Of a stretch of 53,905 nucleotides of DNA, positions 19,613 through 28,209 are shown piece after piece. Source of the DNA: an uncultured Paracoccaceae bacterium (GTDB lineage: Bacteria > Pseudomonadota > Alphaproteobacteria > Rhodobacterales > Rhodobacteraceae); assembly GCA_905182105.1 (NCBI GenBank), contig CAJJAR010000036.1, positions 1-53,905 of the forward strand. The letters run 5' to 3'. Below the pieces are notes generated by a model. It searched no databases, was not told the origin of the DNA, and saw nothing but the letters and a program-made list of their open reading frames with translations. Position numbers and translations under genes: made by a program. Each line of letters starts with the position of its first letter. The stretch's first letter is position 1.

Positions 19613-20601
19613 TGTCCGCAAAACCGCTCCTTATTGATAATCTGCAATACGCCAACTTCTCGCCTAAGGTTTTCGAACAAATGCGGGCAGGGGGCGTGGA
19701 CGCAGTGCATGTGACGATCGCATATCACGAGAGTTTTCGTGAGATGATCCTGAACCTTGAGCAGTGGAACCGTTGGTTCGAGGTGCATGGCGATCTGATC
19801 TTCAAAGGGACCACAGCGGCAGACGTTCGTTTGGCGCAAGAGACTGGGCGCACCGCAATTTTCTTTGGGTTTCAGAACCCTAGCCCGATTGAAGACGATA
19901 TTGGGTTGGTGGAAATTTGCCATCAACTTGGTATTCGTTTCATGCAACTCACTTATAACAATCAGTCACTGCTGGCGACTGGGTGTTATGAGGATGCCGA
20001 TACTGGCCTGACCCGAATGGGCAAGCAGGTGGTGACTGAAATGAACCGAGTTGGCATGGTCATTGACATGTCGCACTCTGCGGATCGCTCCACCTTAGAG
20101 GCGATTGAGCATTCTACCCGCCCGATCGCGATCACCCACGCCAATCCAGATTGGTGGCATCCTGCGTTGCGTAACAAGTCCGATGAGGTTTTACGTGCCT
20201 TGACGGACAAAGGCGGCATGCTAGGTTTTTCAGTATACCCGCACCACTTGGCGGGTGGAACTGCCTGCACCTTGGATAGTTTTTGCCGGATGATAGCTGA
20301 AGCCGCATTGCGCTATGGCGCTGAGAATCTAGGTATTGGGACTGACCTGTGTCAGGACCAACCTGATAGTATTGTGGAGTGGATGCGGGTTGGTCGCTGG
20401 TCGAAGGTAATCGATTATGGTGAAGGGTCGGCGAACAATGCTGGTTTCCCAACGATGCCAATATGGTTCAATGATAACCGCGATTTTGATAACATTGCCA
20501 AAGGTTTGATCGCTGTTGGTATGGACCAGAATGAAGTGGACGGCGTGATGGGTGAAAACTGGCTGCGCTTTTACGAAACCAGCTTTGGTCCTGGCAAATG
20601 A
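19612..20601 (+). CDS. M19 (renal dipeptidase) family protein with altered zinc site
   Basis: This is a 329-residue TIM-barrel protein of the membrane dipeptidase family, without a signal peptide. Canonical members bind two zinc ions through HxD, Glu, His and His. Here the N-terminal DGHND motif reads DNLQYAN, so His and Asp become Leu11 and Tyr13. The glutamate position is Gln88 (GFQNPSP). The two later histidines remain: His155 (DMSHSAD) and His176 (THANPDWW), with the usual 21-residue spacing. Ordinary dipeptide hydrolysis therefore looks doubtful; it may act on another amide or lactone, or use one metal. It overlaps the next gene by four bases, so expression is coupled with the unknown 549-residue protein. 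Confidence 0.85.
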   Translation: MSAKPLLIDNLQYANFSPKVFEQMRAGGVDAVHVTIAYHESFREMILNLEQWNRWFEVHGDLIFKGTTAADVRLAQETGRTAIFFGFQNPSPIEDDIGLVEICHQLGIRFMQLTYNNQSLLATGCYEDADTGLTRMGKQVVTEMNRVGMVIDMSHSADRSTLEAIEHSTRPIAITHANPDWWHPALRNKSDEVLRALTDKGGMLGFSVYPHHLAGGTACTLDSFCRMIAEAALRYGAENLGIGTDLCQDQPDSIVEWMRVGRWSKVIDYGEGSANNAGFPTMPIWFNDNRDFDNIAKGLIAVGMDQNEVDGVMGENWLRFYETSFGPGK

Positions 20602-22247
20602 ACGCTTTCGTCGCCCCCACACCAGCGTTGCTGCGCTCGCCATCACTAGTGATGCGTTTGTCGCGCATGGGGTCGATGTTTCCTTCACGCTTGTCTTTCT
20701 TACGTAGCTTGATGCGTCGCCTTGCGGCCGAAAAGGTCAAGGTGACCCGTCCTGTTTGGGAAATGTCAGATGATGGGTTTGGTCGTGCGGTTTATAGCTT
20801 AGATTTTGGTGGGCACACTTACAGCCTTGTTGCCATCTCAACGGACTTACCGCCGGAAATGCGCACTGACCGCGTGATCGCTGAAGCATGGGACAGCGCA
20901 TATGTCCTATATGATGGTGTGCCCGATGCCGCGGAGCTGGACCGCATAACCGCCAACGCTCCACGACAAGAAGCAGGGCGTTTTACGGAACGTGATCTGG
21001 TCCTTAGCCGTGCAAACAAGTCGGTACGCCTGTTTTCGCACGTGACCGAGCGTCTGCAGGCAGGACAGCAACCTGACACAGATATGATCCGCAATGTTGG
21101 CTACCTGATGCGTACAACGGCTGTCTATGGCAACGGAAAGTTCGGGATTGCAGATCGCAGACTTATTGCGGACCGTCCCGGACTGGAAGGGCCATTTGCT
21201 GCAGAAATGCTGACCGTCTGGTTGATCCGTAATTTTACCCATGACTTGGCCGAACATGTCGGCGGTGCGCCACTGGATGACCATCTCAAACGCCATTTGG
21301 GTGTCGGCAATTCAACTGGCCTGGGAATGGCACCATTTTTGGTAACGCACCCAGTTTTATTGAACAATTGGATGCTGGCCCGTGAGACGGCATTGGCCCG
21401 CGTGCGTGCGATCCCTGAGCTACAACCCCCTCAAAAGGTACGTATTTTAGAGCTGGCCAAACGCGCAACACAGCATTTGGTACAGTGGGATGTTCCGGAT
21501 GTGGAACATCAAAGGCGCATTGAAAAGTTGCGCACTGATTGGACTGGGGTTGAAGCCTCAATTCAGCTTTATCTGAACCAAGCTTATCCGCTGGATAAAC
21601 TTATGGCGGTGATGTCGCAGCGATCTGAAGATGTGCAAGAGTTGATGGTCTCCCTATTGATCGAACCCTTTGGGGATTTGGTGGATGACCTTTGCGAAAC
21701 GATGGGGGACTCAATTGGTCCACTTTCGAGCGTAATCAAAGACACAGACACCCTTCGTGTGCTGATTGAACAGTATTTTTCATGGGCGATGGAAATTGAT
21801 TTCTCTGCCCCCACTGAACACCAACAATTTTGGTACGTAAGCGAAGCCAAGCAAGAGCCGCGATTGGGTGACCGATATCTTGAGCCGGGTTCAGAATTGG
21901 AAAGCCCACTGGATATCGCGCGCAGAATTGTGTTGCTTTACGAAGCGTTGCCGTTACAAAACCAATCGGTGGTGGACTTCTCACGCGAAGTGTCTGGCCA
22001 TGGATTGGCCATTGAACGGGCTCAGTTAGTCATGCGTTATCAATACGGTGAAATCCAAGATAACTTGGTTGGCGTTGGATGTCTGCCAATCGATATGTTG
22101 CGCTGTAAGTTGTCGTTCTTTGGGGCGTCCAAGTTTGATCCTAAATCTGATCGTTGGACACGAATTACCATGTGCCAAGGGGCTCCGCTGATTGGTGAGC
22201 TCGATAAAGGTGCCGACGATTGGTGGTTGCCGGTGTTTCAGGCATGA
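20598..22247 (+). CDS. 549-residue protein of unknown function in the ALDH/M19 operon
   Basis: I do not recognise a family. The protein has 549 residues, no evident signal peptide and no convincing transmembrane helix; the first 45 residues are basic (PSRLSFLRSLMRRLAAEKVK). Distinctive stretches are RTDRVIAEAWD, VGYLMRTTAVYGNGKFGI and STGLGMAPFLVTHPVLLNNW, then a mainly helical middle and a tail ending in DDWWLPVF. These conserved-looking glycine, histidine and asparagine motifs suggest an enzyme rather than a structural protein. It starts with ATGA overlapping the M19 gene and ends with ATGA overlapping the DUF3726-like gene, so all four products are probably made in a fixed ratio. Confidence 0.8.
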   Translation: MNAFVAPTPALLRSPSLVMRLSRMGSMFPSRLSFLRSLMRRLAAEKVKVTRPVWEMSDDGFGRAVYSLDFGGHTYSLVAISTDLPPEMRTDRVIAEAWDSAYVLYDGVPDAAELDRITANAPRQEAGRFTERDLVLSRANKSVRLFSHVTERLQAGQQPDTDMIRNVGYLMRTTAVYGNGKFGIADRRLIADRPGLEGPFAAEMLTVWLIRNFTHDLAEHVGGAPLDDHLKRHLGVGNSTGLGMAPFLVTHPVLLNNWMLARETALARVRAIPELQPPQKVRILELAKRATQHLVQWDVPDVEHQRRIEKLRTDWTGVEASIQLYLNQAYPLDKLMAVMSQRSEDVQELMVSLLIEPFGDLVDDLCETMGDSIGPLSSVIKDTDTLRVLIEQYFSWAMEIDFSAPTEHQQFWYVSEAKQEPRLGDRYLEPGSELESPLDIARRIVLLYEALPLQNQSVVDFSREVSGHGLAIERAQLVMRYQYGEIQDNLVGVGCLPIDMLRCKLSFFGASKFDPKSDRWTRITMCQGAPLIGELDKGADDWWLPVFQA

Positions 22248-22726
22248 ACGGATATTCGTTCACTGAGGTTGAGGGCGTCCTGACCAAAGCCGCGCGTGGC
22301 AGTGGTGCTGGCGTTGCGCATGCGGCAAGGTTTGCTAAGGCTGCCGCATTGGCTCTTGCCTCTGACGAAGGCGCGGACTTGGTGAAAGCTGCACTTGCTG
22401 ATTTGCCAAATGGCGTAATTAGGGATCACGCTATTTGTATTCAACGCTATTTGGCCGATGCGGGTAAGGGCACCGTTATACTCCCCAATGGTGATGCGCT
22501 TTGGGTTGGGTACATCGATTCACTGCCCTACAAATCGGTTGAGACGCCGACAGGTGAAATCGCTGTATATATCGACGTTTTTGCCAAACCAGTCAGGCCA
22601 CCGCGCGTTTTTATCTCAGATGAGAATATGGCAAAGTGGCAGGCATTGGCCGCCAAAACTTATGTGCCAGAAACTGAACAATCGCGCCTCGGCGGCGCGG
22701 GCGCTGGATTGAACGACAACGATTAA
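22244..22726 (+). CDS. small DUF3726-like protein of unknown function
   Basis: This 160-residue protein recalls DUF3726; I hold that assignment with moderate certainty. It has an alanine-rich helical first half ([17 protein letters not shown]) and a beta-rich second half ([27 protein letters not shown]) with a C-terminal glycine-rich tail. No catalytic motif is evident. ATG 22244 forms a four-base overlap with the preceding stop; the longer frame to 22220 is not needed. Its stop overlaps the convergent truA stop by four bases, so no terminator separates them. Its place at the end of a tightly coupled operon suggests a partner subunit or accessory protein of the 549-residue protein. Confidence 0.75.
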   Translation: MNGYSFTEVEGVLTKAARGSGAGVAHAARFAKAAALALASDEGADLVKAALADLPNGVIRDHAICIQRYLADAGKGTVILPNGDALWVGYIDSLPYKSVETPTGEIAVYIDVFAKPVRPPRVFISDENMAKWQALAAKTYVPETEQSRLGGAGAGLNDND

Positions 22727-23490
22727 GCGAACGGATCGTCTGGATAGACCACTTTGGCAAGGTAAAGCCCATATGGTGGCGACACAGGGCCACATGCGGA
22801 CCGCTCACGCGCCTCTAAAGCTTCCTTAACCCGCTCGGGTCCCCAAGTACCTGCGCCCACACGCTCTAGTGTGCCCACGATGCTGCGCACTTGGTTGTGC
22901 AAAAACGATCGCGCCTGGACGTGAAAGTGCATTTCGGGGCCCCAACGGGTTTCGACCTGTTCAATGTCTAAAACATCGAGGTTCTTAACAGGGCTTTTGG
23001 CCTGACAGATGCTGGACCTGAAGGTCGTAAAGTCATGTTGACCTATGAAGTGGGCTGCGCCTTCACGCATCGCTTCGATATCAAGAGGATTGGAGACCTG
23101 CCAAACAAGACCCGCCTGATGCCCACAAGGGGCGCGACGTACCATTAGGCGGAAGAAGTACTGACGCTCAAGCGCTGAGAACCGTGCATGCCATTCATCA
23201 TCAACCCGTGCGCAGTCCACGATGGATACAGGCGCTGGTTTCATATGAAAATTAAGCGCCTCAGATAGGCGGAATGGTTCCCAGTCTTTGTCCAAATCGC
23301 AATGTGCCACTTGGGCCAAGCCATGAACCCCTGCATCAGTACGCCCTGCAGCAGCGATCGTGTGGGGCCGGTTTTCTAATTTAGCCAAAGCAGCCTCAAT
23401 GACGCCCTGAACTGAGGGACGGTCATTTTGGCGTTGCCATCCAGAGAAGGGCGCACCGTGGTATTCAACTTTTAAGGCATATCTAGGCAT
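22723..23490 (-). CDS. truA: tRNA pseudouridine synthase A
   Basis: TruA converts uridines 38-40 of the tRNA anticodon stem to pseudouridine. The 255-residue protein has the catalytic aspartate in [14 protein letters not shown] (around residue 53) and family motifs FHMKPAP, RQYFFRL and [11 protein letters not shown]. Start is ATG 23490 with the usual [19 protein letters not shown]-terminus. It converges on the DUF3726-like gene with overlapping stops. Its upstream flank is a decayed region, so its usual neighbour on that side is lost here. Confidence 0.96.
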   Translation of the reverse strand: MPRYALKVEYHGAPFSGWQRQNDRPSVQGVIEAALAKLENRPHTIAAAGRTDAGVHGLAQVAHCDLDKDWEPFRLSEALNFHMKPAPVSIVDCARVDDEWHARFSALERQYFFRLMVRRAPCGHQAGLVWQVSNPLDIEAMREGAAHFIGQHDFTTFRSSICQAKSPVKNLDVLDIEQVETRWGPEMHFHVQARSFLHNQVRSIVGTLERVGAGTWGPERVKEALEARERSACGPVSPPYGLYLAKVVYPDDPFA

Positions 23491-23582
23491 TCGAATTCCC
23501 TATCTTGGCTTTTTGACTTGGGCAATCCCCTGTGCCTGCCTATGTTCAGATCAGTAATAGGCGAGTGGGGCCCAAAGAGGGT

Positions 23583-23713
23583 ATGTTCAAAGATTGTGGA
23601 CGGTTTGCTGCGAGGTGTCGAAACAGTTCAAGACACCGTGTCAGAGGCATTCTTTGAACCCGTCATTCGTTTGGGTGTTACGGGGTTGGCCCGTTTGGGC
23701 AAAATCGTGTTCA
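23583..23713 (+). pseudogene. 5' fragment of a YcjX-family (DUF463) P-loop protein
   Basis: The reading frame GLLRGVETVQDTVSEAFFEP followed by VIRLGVTGLARLGKIVFI matches the start of YcjX-type proteins up to the Walker A. The normal signature is GVTGLARSGKTVF; here Ser is Leu and Thr is Ile, both explained by C-to-T changes. An ATG at 23583 (MFK) is out of frame with this stretch, implying a small shift. After Walker A the similarity stops and a DUF2339 tail begins. Only about 45 of more than 450 residues remain, so this is a remnant. Confidence 0.65.
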
Positions 23714-23956
23714 TCCGCCTTACTGCTGATTGGGGGCGGGCTGTTTTATCAGTCCTTGGCAAAAGGTTCAGTAATGATGCGCAAAGTTGGTTTGTTTGTG
23801 ATTGGTGCGGCAGTTGCCAAGGTGTTCTTTATCGATGTTTCGGGGCTTGAGGGACTGGCGCGCGTGTTCTCATTACTGGTCCTTGGTTTGTCGCTGGCTG
23901 GATTGGCGTAGCTCAATCGCTGGGCCCAAGAACAGGTTGAACCAAAGCCAGAGTAA
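23700..23956 (+). pseudogene. 3' fragment of a DUF2339 multipass membrane protein, with a nonsense codon
   Basis: The frame LLLIGGGLFYQSLAKGSVMM, then VGLFVIGAAVAKVFFIDVSG, then LARVFSLLVLGLSLAGLA matches the C-terminal end of large DUF2339 membrane proteins. The expected GLAWLNRW continues as GLA-stop-LNRW: the tryptophan codon TGG is TAG at 23909-23911, and the frame then runs to TAA at 23954-23956. The missing N-terminal bulk and the stop show a dead gene. It is fused directly to the YcjX remnant. Confidence 0.7.
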
Positions 23957-24026
23957 CACGGTGGTTGGGGTGAATGGACACTTGTGAGCCTTATCCCACG
24001 TGCCTATAAGGCGGGTATGAGCTGTA

Positions 24027-24054
24027 TTGATCAGATCATTATACGAATTATATC
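24027..24054 (+). promoter_or_regulatory. candidate ileS promoter
   Basis: TTGATC (24027-24032) and TATATC (24049-24054) are 16 bases apart. A GC-rich hairpin (24055-24084) follows immediately in the presumed leader, 70 bases before the ileS start. Confidence 0.45.
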
Positions 24055-24084
24055 CCCGGCGCTCTGATACAGTGAGCCGCCGGG
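24055..24084 (+). other. GC-rich hairpin in the ileS leader
   Basis: CCCGGCGCTC (24055-24064) pairs with GAGCCGCCGGG (24074-24084) with a single bulged base and a nine-base loop. No T run follows, so it is not a standard terminator. It could stabilise the leader or help control ileS; no T-box features are visible. Confidence 0.45.
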
Positions 24085-24153
24085 CTAAGGTGTTTGAGCC
24101 ACTCGCACCGACCAGCAGACATTTCCAAATTTTGATCCGAAGGACGCGACACA

Positions 24154-27054
24154 ATGAGCGCCGAGACACCTGACTACAAAACCACATTGAACCTGCCAAA
24201 GACTGATTTCCCAATGCGGGCTGGTCTGCCAAAACGCGAGCCTGAGTGGCTTGCACGTTGGGAAAAGATGGGCGTCTATGATCGCTTGCGCGAAAAAGAG
24301 GGGCGCAAGCCTTTCACGCTGCATGATGGTCCGCCCTATGCAAACGGCAATCTGCACATCGGCCACGCGCTGAATAAGACGATCAAAGACATGATTGTGC
24401 GTTCCCACCAGATGATGGGTTTTGATGCCCGTTATATCCCTGGTTGGGATTGCCACGGTTTGCCGATCGAATGGAAGATCGAAGAAAAGTACCGCAAGAA
24501 GGGCAAAAACAAAGATGCCGTTCCGGTTAACGAATTCCGCAGTGAGTGCCGAAAGTTTGCCGCAGACTGGGTTGATGTGCAGCGCGAAGAATTCAAGCGT
24601 CTTGGCATCAACGGCAATTGGGCAAAACCATATCTGACGATGGACTTCCACGCAGAGCGCGTGATCGCTGAAGAGTTCCAAAAGTTTTTGATGAATGGCA
24701 CGCTTTACCAAGGTTCAAAACCTGTGATGTGGTCACCTGTCGAGAAAACAGCATTGGCTGAGGCTGAAGTCGAATACCACGACAAAGAGAGCTTCACGAT
24801 CTGGGTGAAGTTCAAGGTCAGCAATGCGGCTGATGATTTGAATGATGCGCATGTTGTGATCTGGACCACAACCCCGTGGACCATCCCATCCAACAAAGCC
24901 GTCGTTTACGGTCAAGACATCGCATACGGCCTTTATGAAGTGACCGGCACACCTGAAGAAAGCTGGACAGCTGTTGGTGACAAATTCTTGTTGGCTGACA
25001 ACTTGGCTGCAGACGTGATGAAACGCGCCCGTCTTGAGGAAAATCAATGGACCCGCGTACGCGGCGTTCCTGCGGATGAATTGGCAGATTTGACTCTAAG
25101 CCATCCATTGGCAGGTGCTGAGGGCTCAAACGGCGAATGGGACGAGGCACGCGATTTCCGCGCGGCTGAGTTCGTCACCAACACCGAAGGTACGGGTTTC
25201 GTGCACTGCGCTCCATCCCACGGGATGGACGAATACGAGTTGTACCGCGACCTTAATATGCTGCAGCAGGTAATCACCTATAACGTCATGGACGATGGCG
25301 GCCTGCGCACTGATCTGCCGTTCTTTGGTGGCACGTACATTCTGAACCGCAAAGGCGGCGAGGGCGATGCGAACAAGACGATCATCGACAAGCTTGTCGA
25401 AGTTGGCGGCCTTTTGGCACGTGGTAAGATCAAACACAGCTATCCACACTCATGGCGCTCTAAGGCTCCGATCATCTATCGCAACACACCGCAGTGGTTT
25501 GCTGCAGTTGATAAGGCCGTGGGCGATGGGCAAGACACGCATGGTCTAACGATTCGCGAACGTGCGTTGACTGAAATCGATAACGTCAAATGGACCCCAC
25601 AATCAGGGCGCAATCGCCTGCATGCGATGATGGAGCAACGCCCTGACTGGGTGTTGTCGCGCCAACGCGCATGGGGCGTGCCCTTGACTTGCTTTACGCG
25701 GGTGGGCGTTTTGCCAACTGACGACAATTTTCTTCTGCGCAACGCTGACGTCAATGCGCGCATCGCGGAAGCGTTTGAAGTTGAGGGTGCAGATGCATGG
25801 TATGAAGAGGGCGCAAAAGAACGCTTCCTTGATGGCATCGTGAACCCTGTTGATTATGATCAAGTGTTCGACATCTTGGATGTTTGGTTCGACTCCGGTT
25901 CAACCCACGCATTCGTTTTGCGCGACCGCGAAGATGGTTCTGAAGATGGCATCGCTGATGTCTACATGGAAGGCACCGACCAACACCGCGGTTGGTTCCA
26001 CTCGTCCTTGTTGCAATCCGTCGGCACCACTGGCCGCGCACCTTACCGTAATGTTGTGACCCACGGGTTTACGCTGGATGAGAAGGGCATGAAGATGTCC
26101 AAATCCATCGGCAACACCATCGTGCCTGAAACGATTATCAAGCAATACGGCGCTGACATTTTGCGTCTTTGGGTGGCCCAAACGGACTACACTGCCGATC
26201 AACGCATCGGGAATGAAATCCTGAAAGGCGTGTCAGACAGCTATCGGCGCCTGCGCAACACGATCCGCTTTATGCTGGGTTCATTGGCTGATTTTGATGC
26301 GTCCAAGGCTGTGGATGTTAAAGACATGCCAGAGCTAGAGCAATTGATCATGCACAAGATGGTTGTGCTGGATGAAACCGTGCGGGCGGGTTACGCCAAG
26401 TTTGATTTCCAAGGTGTGTTCCGCGCGATCTTTGAATTTGCGACCCAAGACCTGTCATCCTTCTACTTCGATGTGCGCAAGGATGCGTTGTATTGCGATG
26501 GTGCCTCTGATCGCCAAAACGCAGCTTTGACTGTGCTGGATCACCTATACGTGCGCCTCACCACTTGGCTCGCTCCGATCTTGCCCTTCACGATGGAAGA
26601 GGTTTGGTTGGAACGTAACGGCGCTGAAAGTTCCGTTCACCTGGTCGATTTCCCAGAAACACCAGCTGAGTGGCGCAATGATTCGCTCGCAGCACGCTCT
26701 GACATCGTGCGGGCCGTGCGCCGTGTTGTGACAGGTGCGCTCGAAGAACAGCGCACAGCAAAAGTGATTGGTTCCTCGCTTGAGGCATGCCCAAGCGTTT
26801 ATCTGTCGCCAGAACTGGCTGCGGTTATCACCAACGCTGAAACTTTTGCTGATCTTTGCATCACCAGCCAAGTGAAGCTGGAAACAGGCGCGGCCCCAGC
26901 GGGCGCTTTTGCGATCCCAGAAGTTGAGGGTGTTTCGGTTGTCTTTGCCAAGGCTGAGGGCGACAAATGTGGCCGTTGCTGGAAAATCCTTCCAGATGTT
27001 GGCGGACATGCACATGCAGGCGTTTGTGGACGTTGCAGCGCTGCCCTTGGTTAA
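24154..27054 (+). CDS. ileS: isoleucyl-tRNA synthetase
   Basis: This charges tRNA-Ile with isoleucine in the cytoplasm. It is a 966-residue class I synthetase of the bacterial type. The HIGH motif (HIGH, residues 68-71 within YANGNLHIGHALNK), the editing-domain WTTTPWTIPSNKA and GTGFVHCAPSHG, and the KMSKS loop (647-651) are all intact. The C-terminal zinc finger has CGRCWK and CGRCSA pairs. RBS GAAGGAC precedes the ATG. It ends at a clear intrinsic terminator. Confidence 0.98.
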   Translation: MSAETPDYKTTLNLPKTDFPMRAGLPKREPEWLARWEKMGVYDRLREKEGRKPFTLHDGPPYANGNLHIGHALNKTIKDMIVRSHQMMGFDARYIPGWDCHGLPIEWKIEEKYRKKGKNKDAVPVNEFRSECRKFAADWVDVQREEFKRLGINGNWAKPYLTMDFHAERVIAEEFQKFLMNGTLYQGSKPVMWSPVEKTALAEAEVEYHDKESFTIWVKFKVSNAADDLNDAHVVIWTTTPWTIPSNKAVVYGQDIAYGLYEVTGTPEESWTAVGDKFLLADNLAADVMKRARLEENQWTRVRGVPADELADLTLSHPLAGAEGSNGEWDEARDFRAAEFVTNTEGTGFVHCAPSHGMDEYELYRDLNMLQQVITYNVMDDGGLRTDLPFFGGTYILNRKGGEGDANKTIIDKLVEVGGLLARGKIKHSYPHSWRSKAPIIYRNTPQWFAAVDKAVGDGQDTHGLTIRERALTEIDNVKWTPQSGRNRLHAMMEQRPDWVLSRQRAWGVPLTCFTRVGVLPTDDNFLLRNADVNARIAEAFEVEGADAWYEEGAKERFLDGIVNPVDYDQVFDILDVWFDSGSTHAFVLRDREDGSEDGIADVYMEGTDQHRGWFHSSLLQSVGTTGRAPYRNVVTHGFTLDEKGMKMSKSIGNTIVPETIIKQYGADILRLWVAQTDYTADQRIGNEILKGVSDSYRRLRNTIRFMLGSLADFDASKAVDVKDMPELEQLIMHKMVVLDETVRAGYAKFDFQGVFRAIFEFATQDLSSFYFDVRKDALYCDGASDRQNAALTVLDHLYVRLTTWLAPILPFTMEEVWLERNGAESSVHLVDFPETPAEWRNDSLAARSDIVRAVRRVVTGALEEQRTAKVIGSSLEACPSVYLSPELAAVITNAETFADLCITSQVKLETGAAPAGAFAIPEVEGVSVVFAKAEGDKCGRCWKILPDVGGHAHAGVCGRCSAALG

Positions 27055-27080
27055 AGCTGGCTAGGAATAGAATTGAGGAA

Positions 27081-27108
27081 AAGGCGCTGGGCAACTGGCG
27101 CCTTTTTT
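27081..27108 (+). terminator. intrinsic terminator of ileS
   Basis: AAGGCGC (27081-27087) pairs with GCGCCTT (27098-27104) around a ten-base loop, followed by a run of T to 27108. It lies 26 bases after the ileS stop. Confidence 0.9.
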
Positions 27109-27164
27109 GTGGACGATGCCGCTTAAAAACGGTGTAGTCACAAGTAGCTAATGGAGAACGGCAA

Positions 27165-28205
27165 ATGTTTCTGAAAAACGCATGGTATGTGGCTGCTTGG
27201 GCTGAAGAGATCACACAAGATTTGCAGCAGATCATGGTTTTGGGCGAAAAAATTTGCGTCTTCCGTACGGAGACTGGCGAATTTGTCGGGTTAGAGGACG
27301 CCTGTCCACACCGTAAGTTGCCGTTGTCAAAGGGGCGTATCAAGGGCGATACTGTAGAATGTGGCTACCATGGTCTTACGTTTGATTGCGCTGGCCAATG
27401 CGTTTGGGCACCGGGCACAGGGCGCATTCCATCTAATGCCAAGGTACACGCCTATCCCCTGCATGAAAAATACGGGTTGGTATGGATTTGGATGGGCAAC
27501 CCCGCCTTGGCCGACCCCCATGATATTTTCGAGATCGAAAACTACGATAACCCAGACTGGGGCATCAATCGCGGCGACGCGATGGAGCTTGAATGCAATT
27601 ACCTGTTGATGTGTGACAACCTGCTCGACCCGACCCACGTGGCATGGGTGCATGCGGGCAGCTTTGGCCAAGCTGCGACCAAGGACGCTCCGTTGCGGGT
27701 GACTAAGAACGAGGATGGCGTGATGGTGCATCGCTGGATGATGGATGTGGAACCCGCCCCGTTTTACAAAAAGGTCATCGGCTTTACCGGAAATTGCGAC
27801 CGTTTGCAGCATTACGAGGTGCGCTATCCCTCACATGCGTTGATCCGCGCGGTGTTTACACCTGCGGGAACTGGTGGCGTTGATGGTTCGCTGCATGAGG
27901 ATGTGTTCATCATGGACAGCTACAACTTTATGACCCCTACAACTGAGGGCGAGACACGTTACTACTGGTTCCAACTACGCAATATTCGGCCAGATGATGC
28001 GGCACTGTCGCAGTTGATGACAGAGGATGTGCAGCACGCCTTTGAAGAGGATCGTGCGGTCCTCAATGAGGTGCAAAAGGGCATGAGTAATAAGCGCACG
28101 CCGCACATCGATCTGCAGATTGATGGAGGGCAGTTGCGGTTCCGTCGTCAATTACAGGCTATGATCAATGAAGAAGAGCAAGTTGATCTCCAAATGGCAG
28201 AGTAG
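27165..28205 (+). CDS. Rieske non-haem iron oxygenase (vanillate O-demethylase-like)
   Basis: This is a 346-residue Rieske oxygenase large subunit. The Rieske [2Fe-2S] ligands are CPH and CGYH (DACPHRKLPL and VECGYHGLTF, residues about 46-70). The mononuclear iron site is likely NLLDPTHVAWVHAG with two histidines, plus a later carboxylate. The C-terminal half is like VanA-type demethylases. No ferredoxin reductase (VanB-like) gene is adjacent, so electrons must come from elsewhere. ATG 27165 follows GGAGAACGGCAA. The physiological substrate cannot be told from sequence; aromatic O-demethylation or N-demethylation are both possible in this group. Confidence 0.88.
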   Translation: MFLKNAWYVAAWAEEITQDLQQIMVLGEKICVFRTETGEFVGLEDACPHRKLPLSKGRIKGDTVECGYHGLTFDCAGQCVWAPGTGRIPSNAKVHAYPLHEKYGLVWIWMGNPALADPHDIFEIENYDNPDWGINRGDAMELECNYLLMCDNLLDPTHVAWVHAGSFGQAATKDAPLRVTKNEDGVMVHRWMMDVEPAPFYKKVIGFTGNCDRLQHYEVRYPSHALIRAVFTPAGTGGVDGSLHEDVFIMDSYNFMTPTTEGETRYYWFQLRNIRPDDAALSQLMTEDVQHAFEEDRAVLNEVQKGMSNKRTPHIDLQIDGGQLRFRRQLQAMINEEEQVDLQMAE

Positions 28206-28209
28206 AGCT

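Noticed and set aside
24085..24711. 208-codon minus-strand frame over the ileS start
   Set aside because: It overlaps the ileS catalytic domain and shows no family features.
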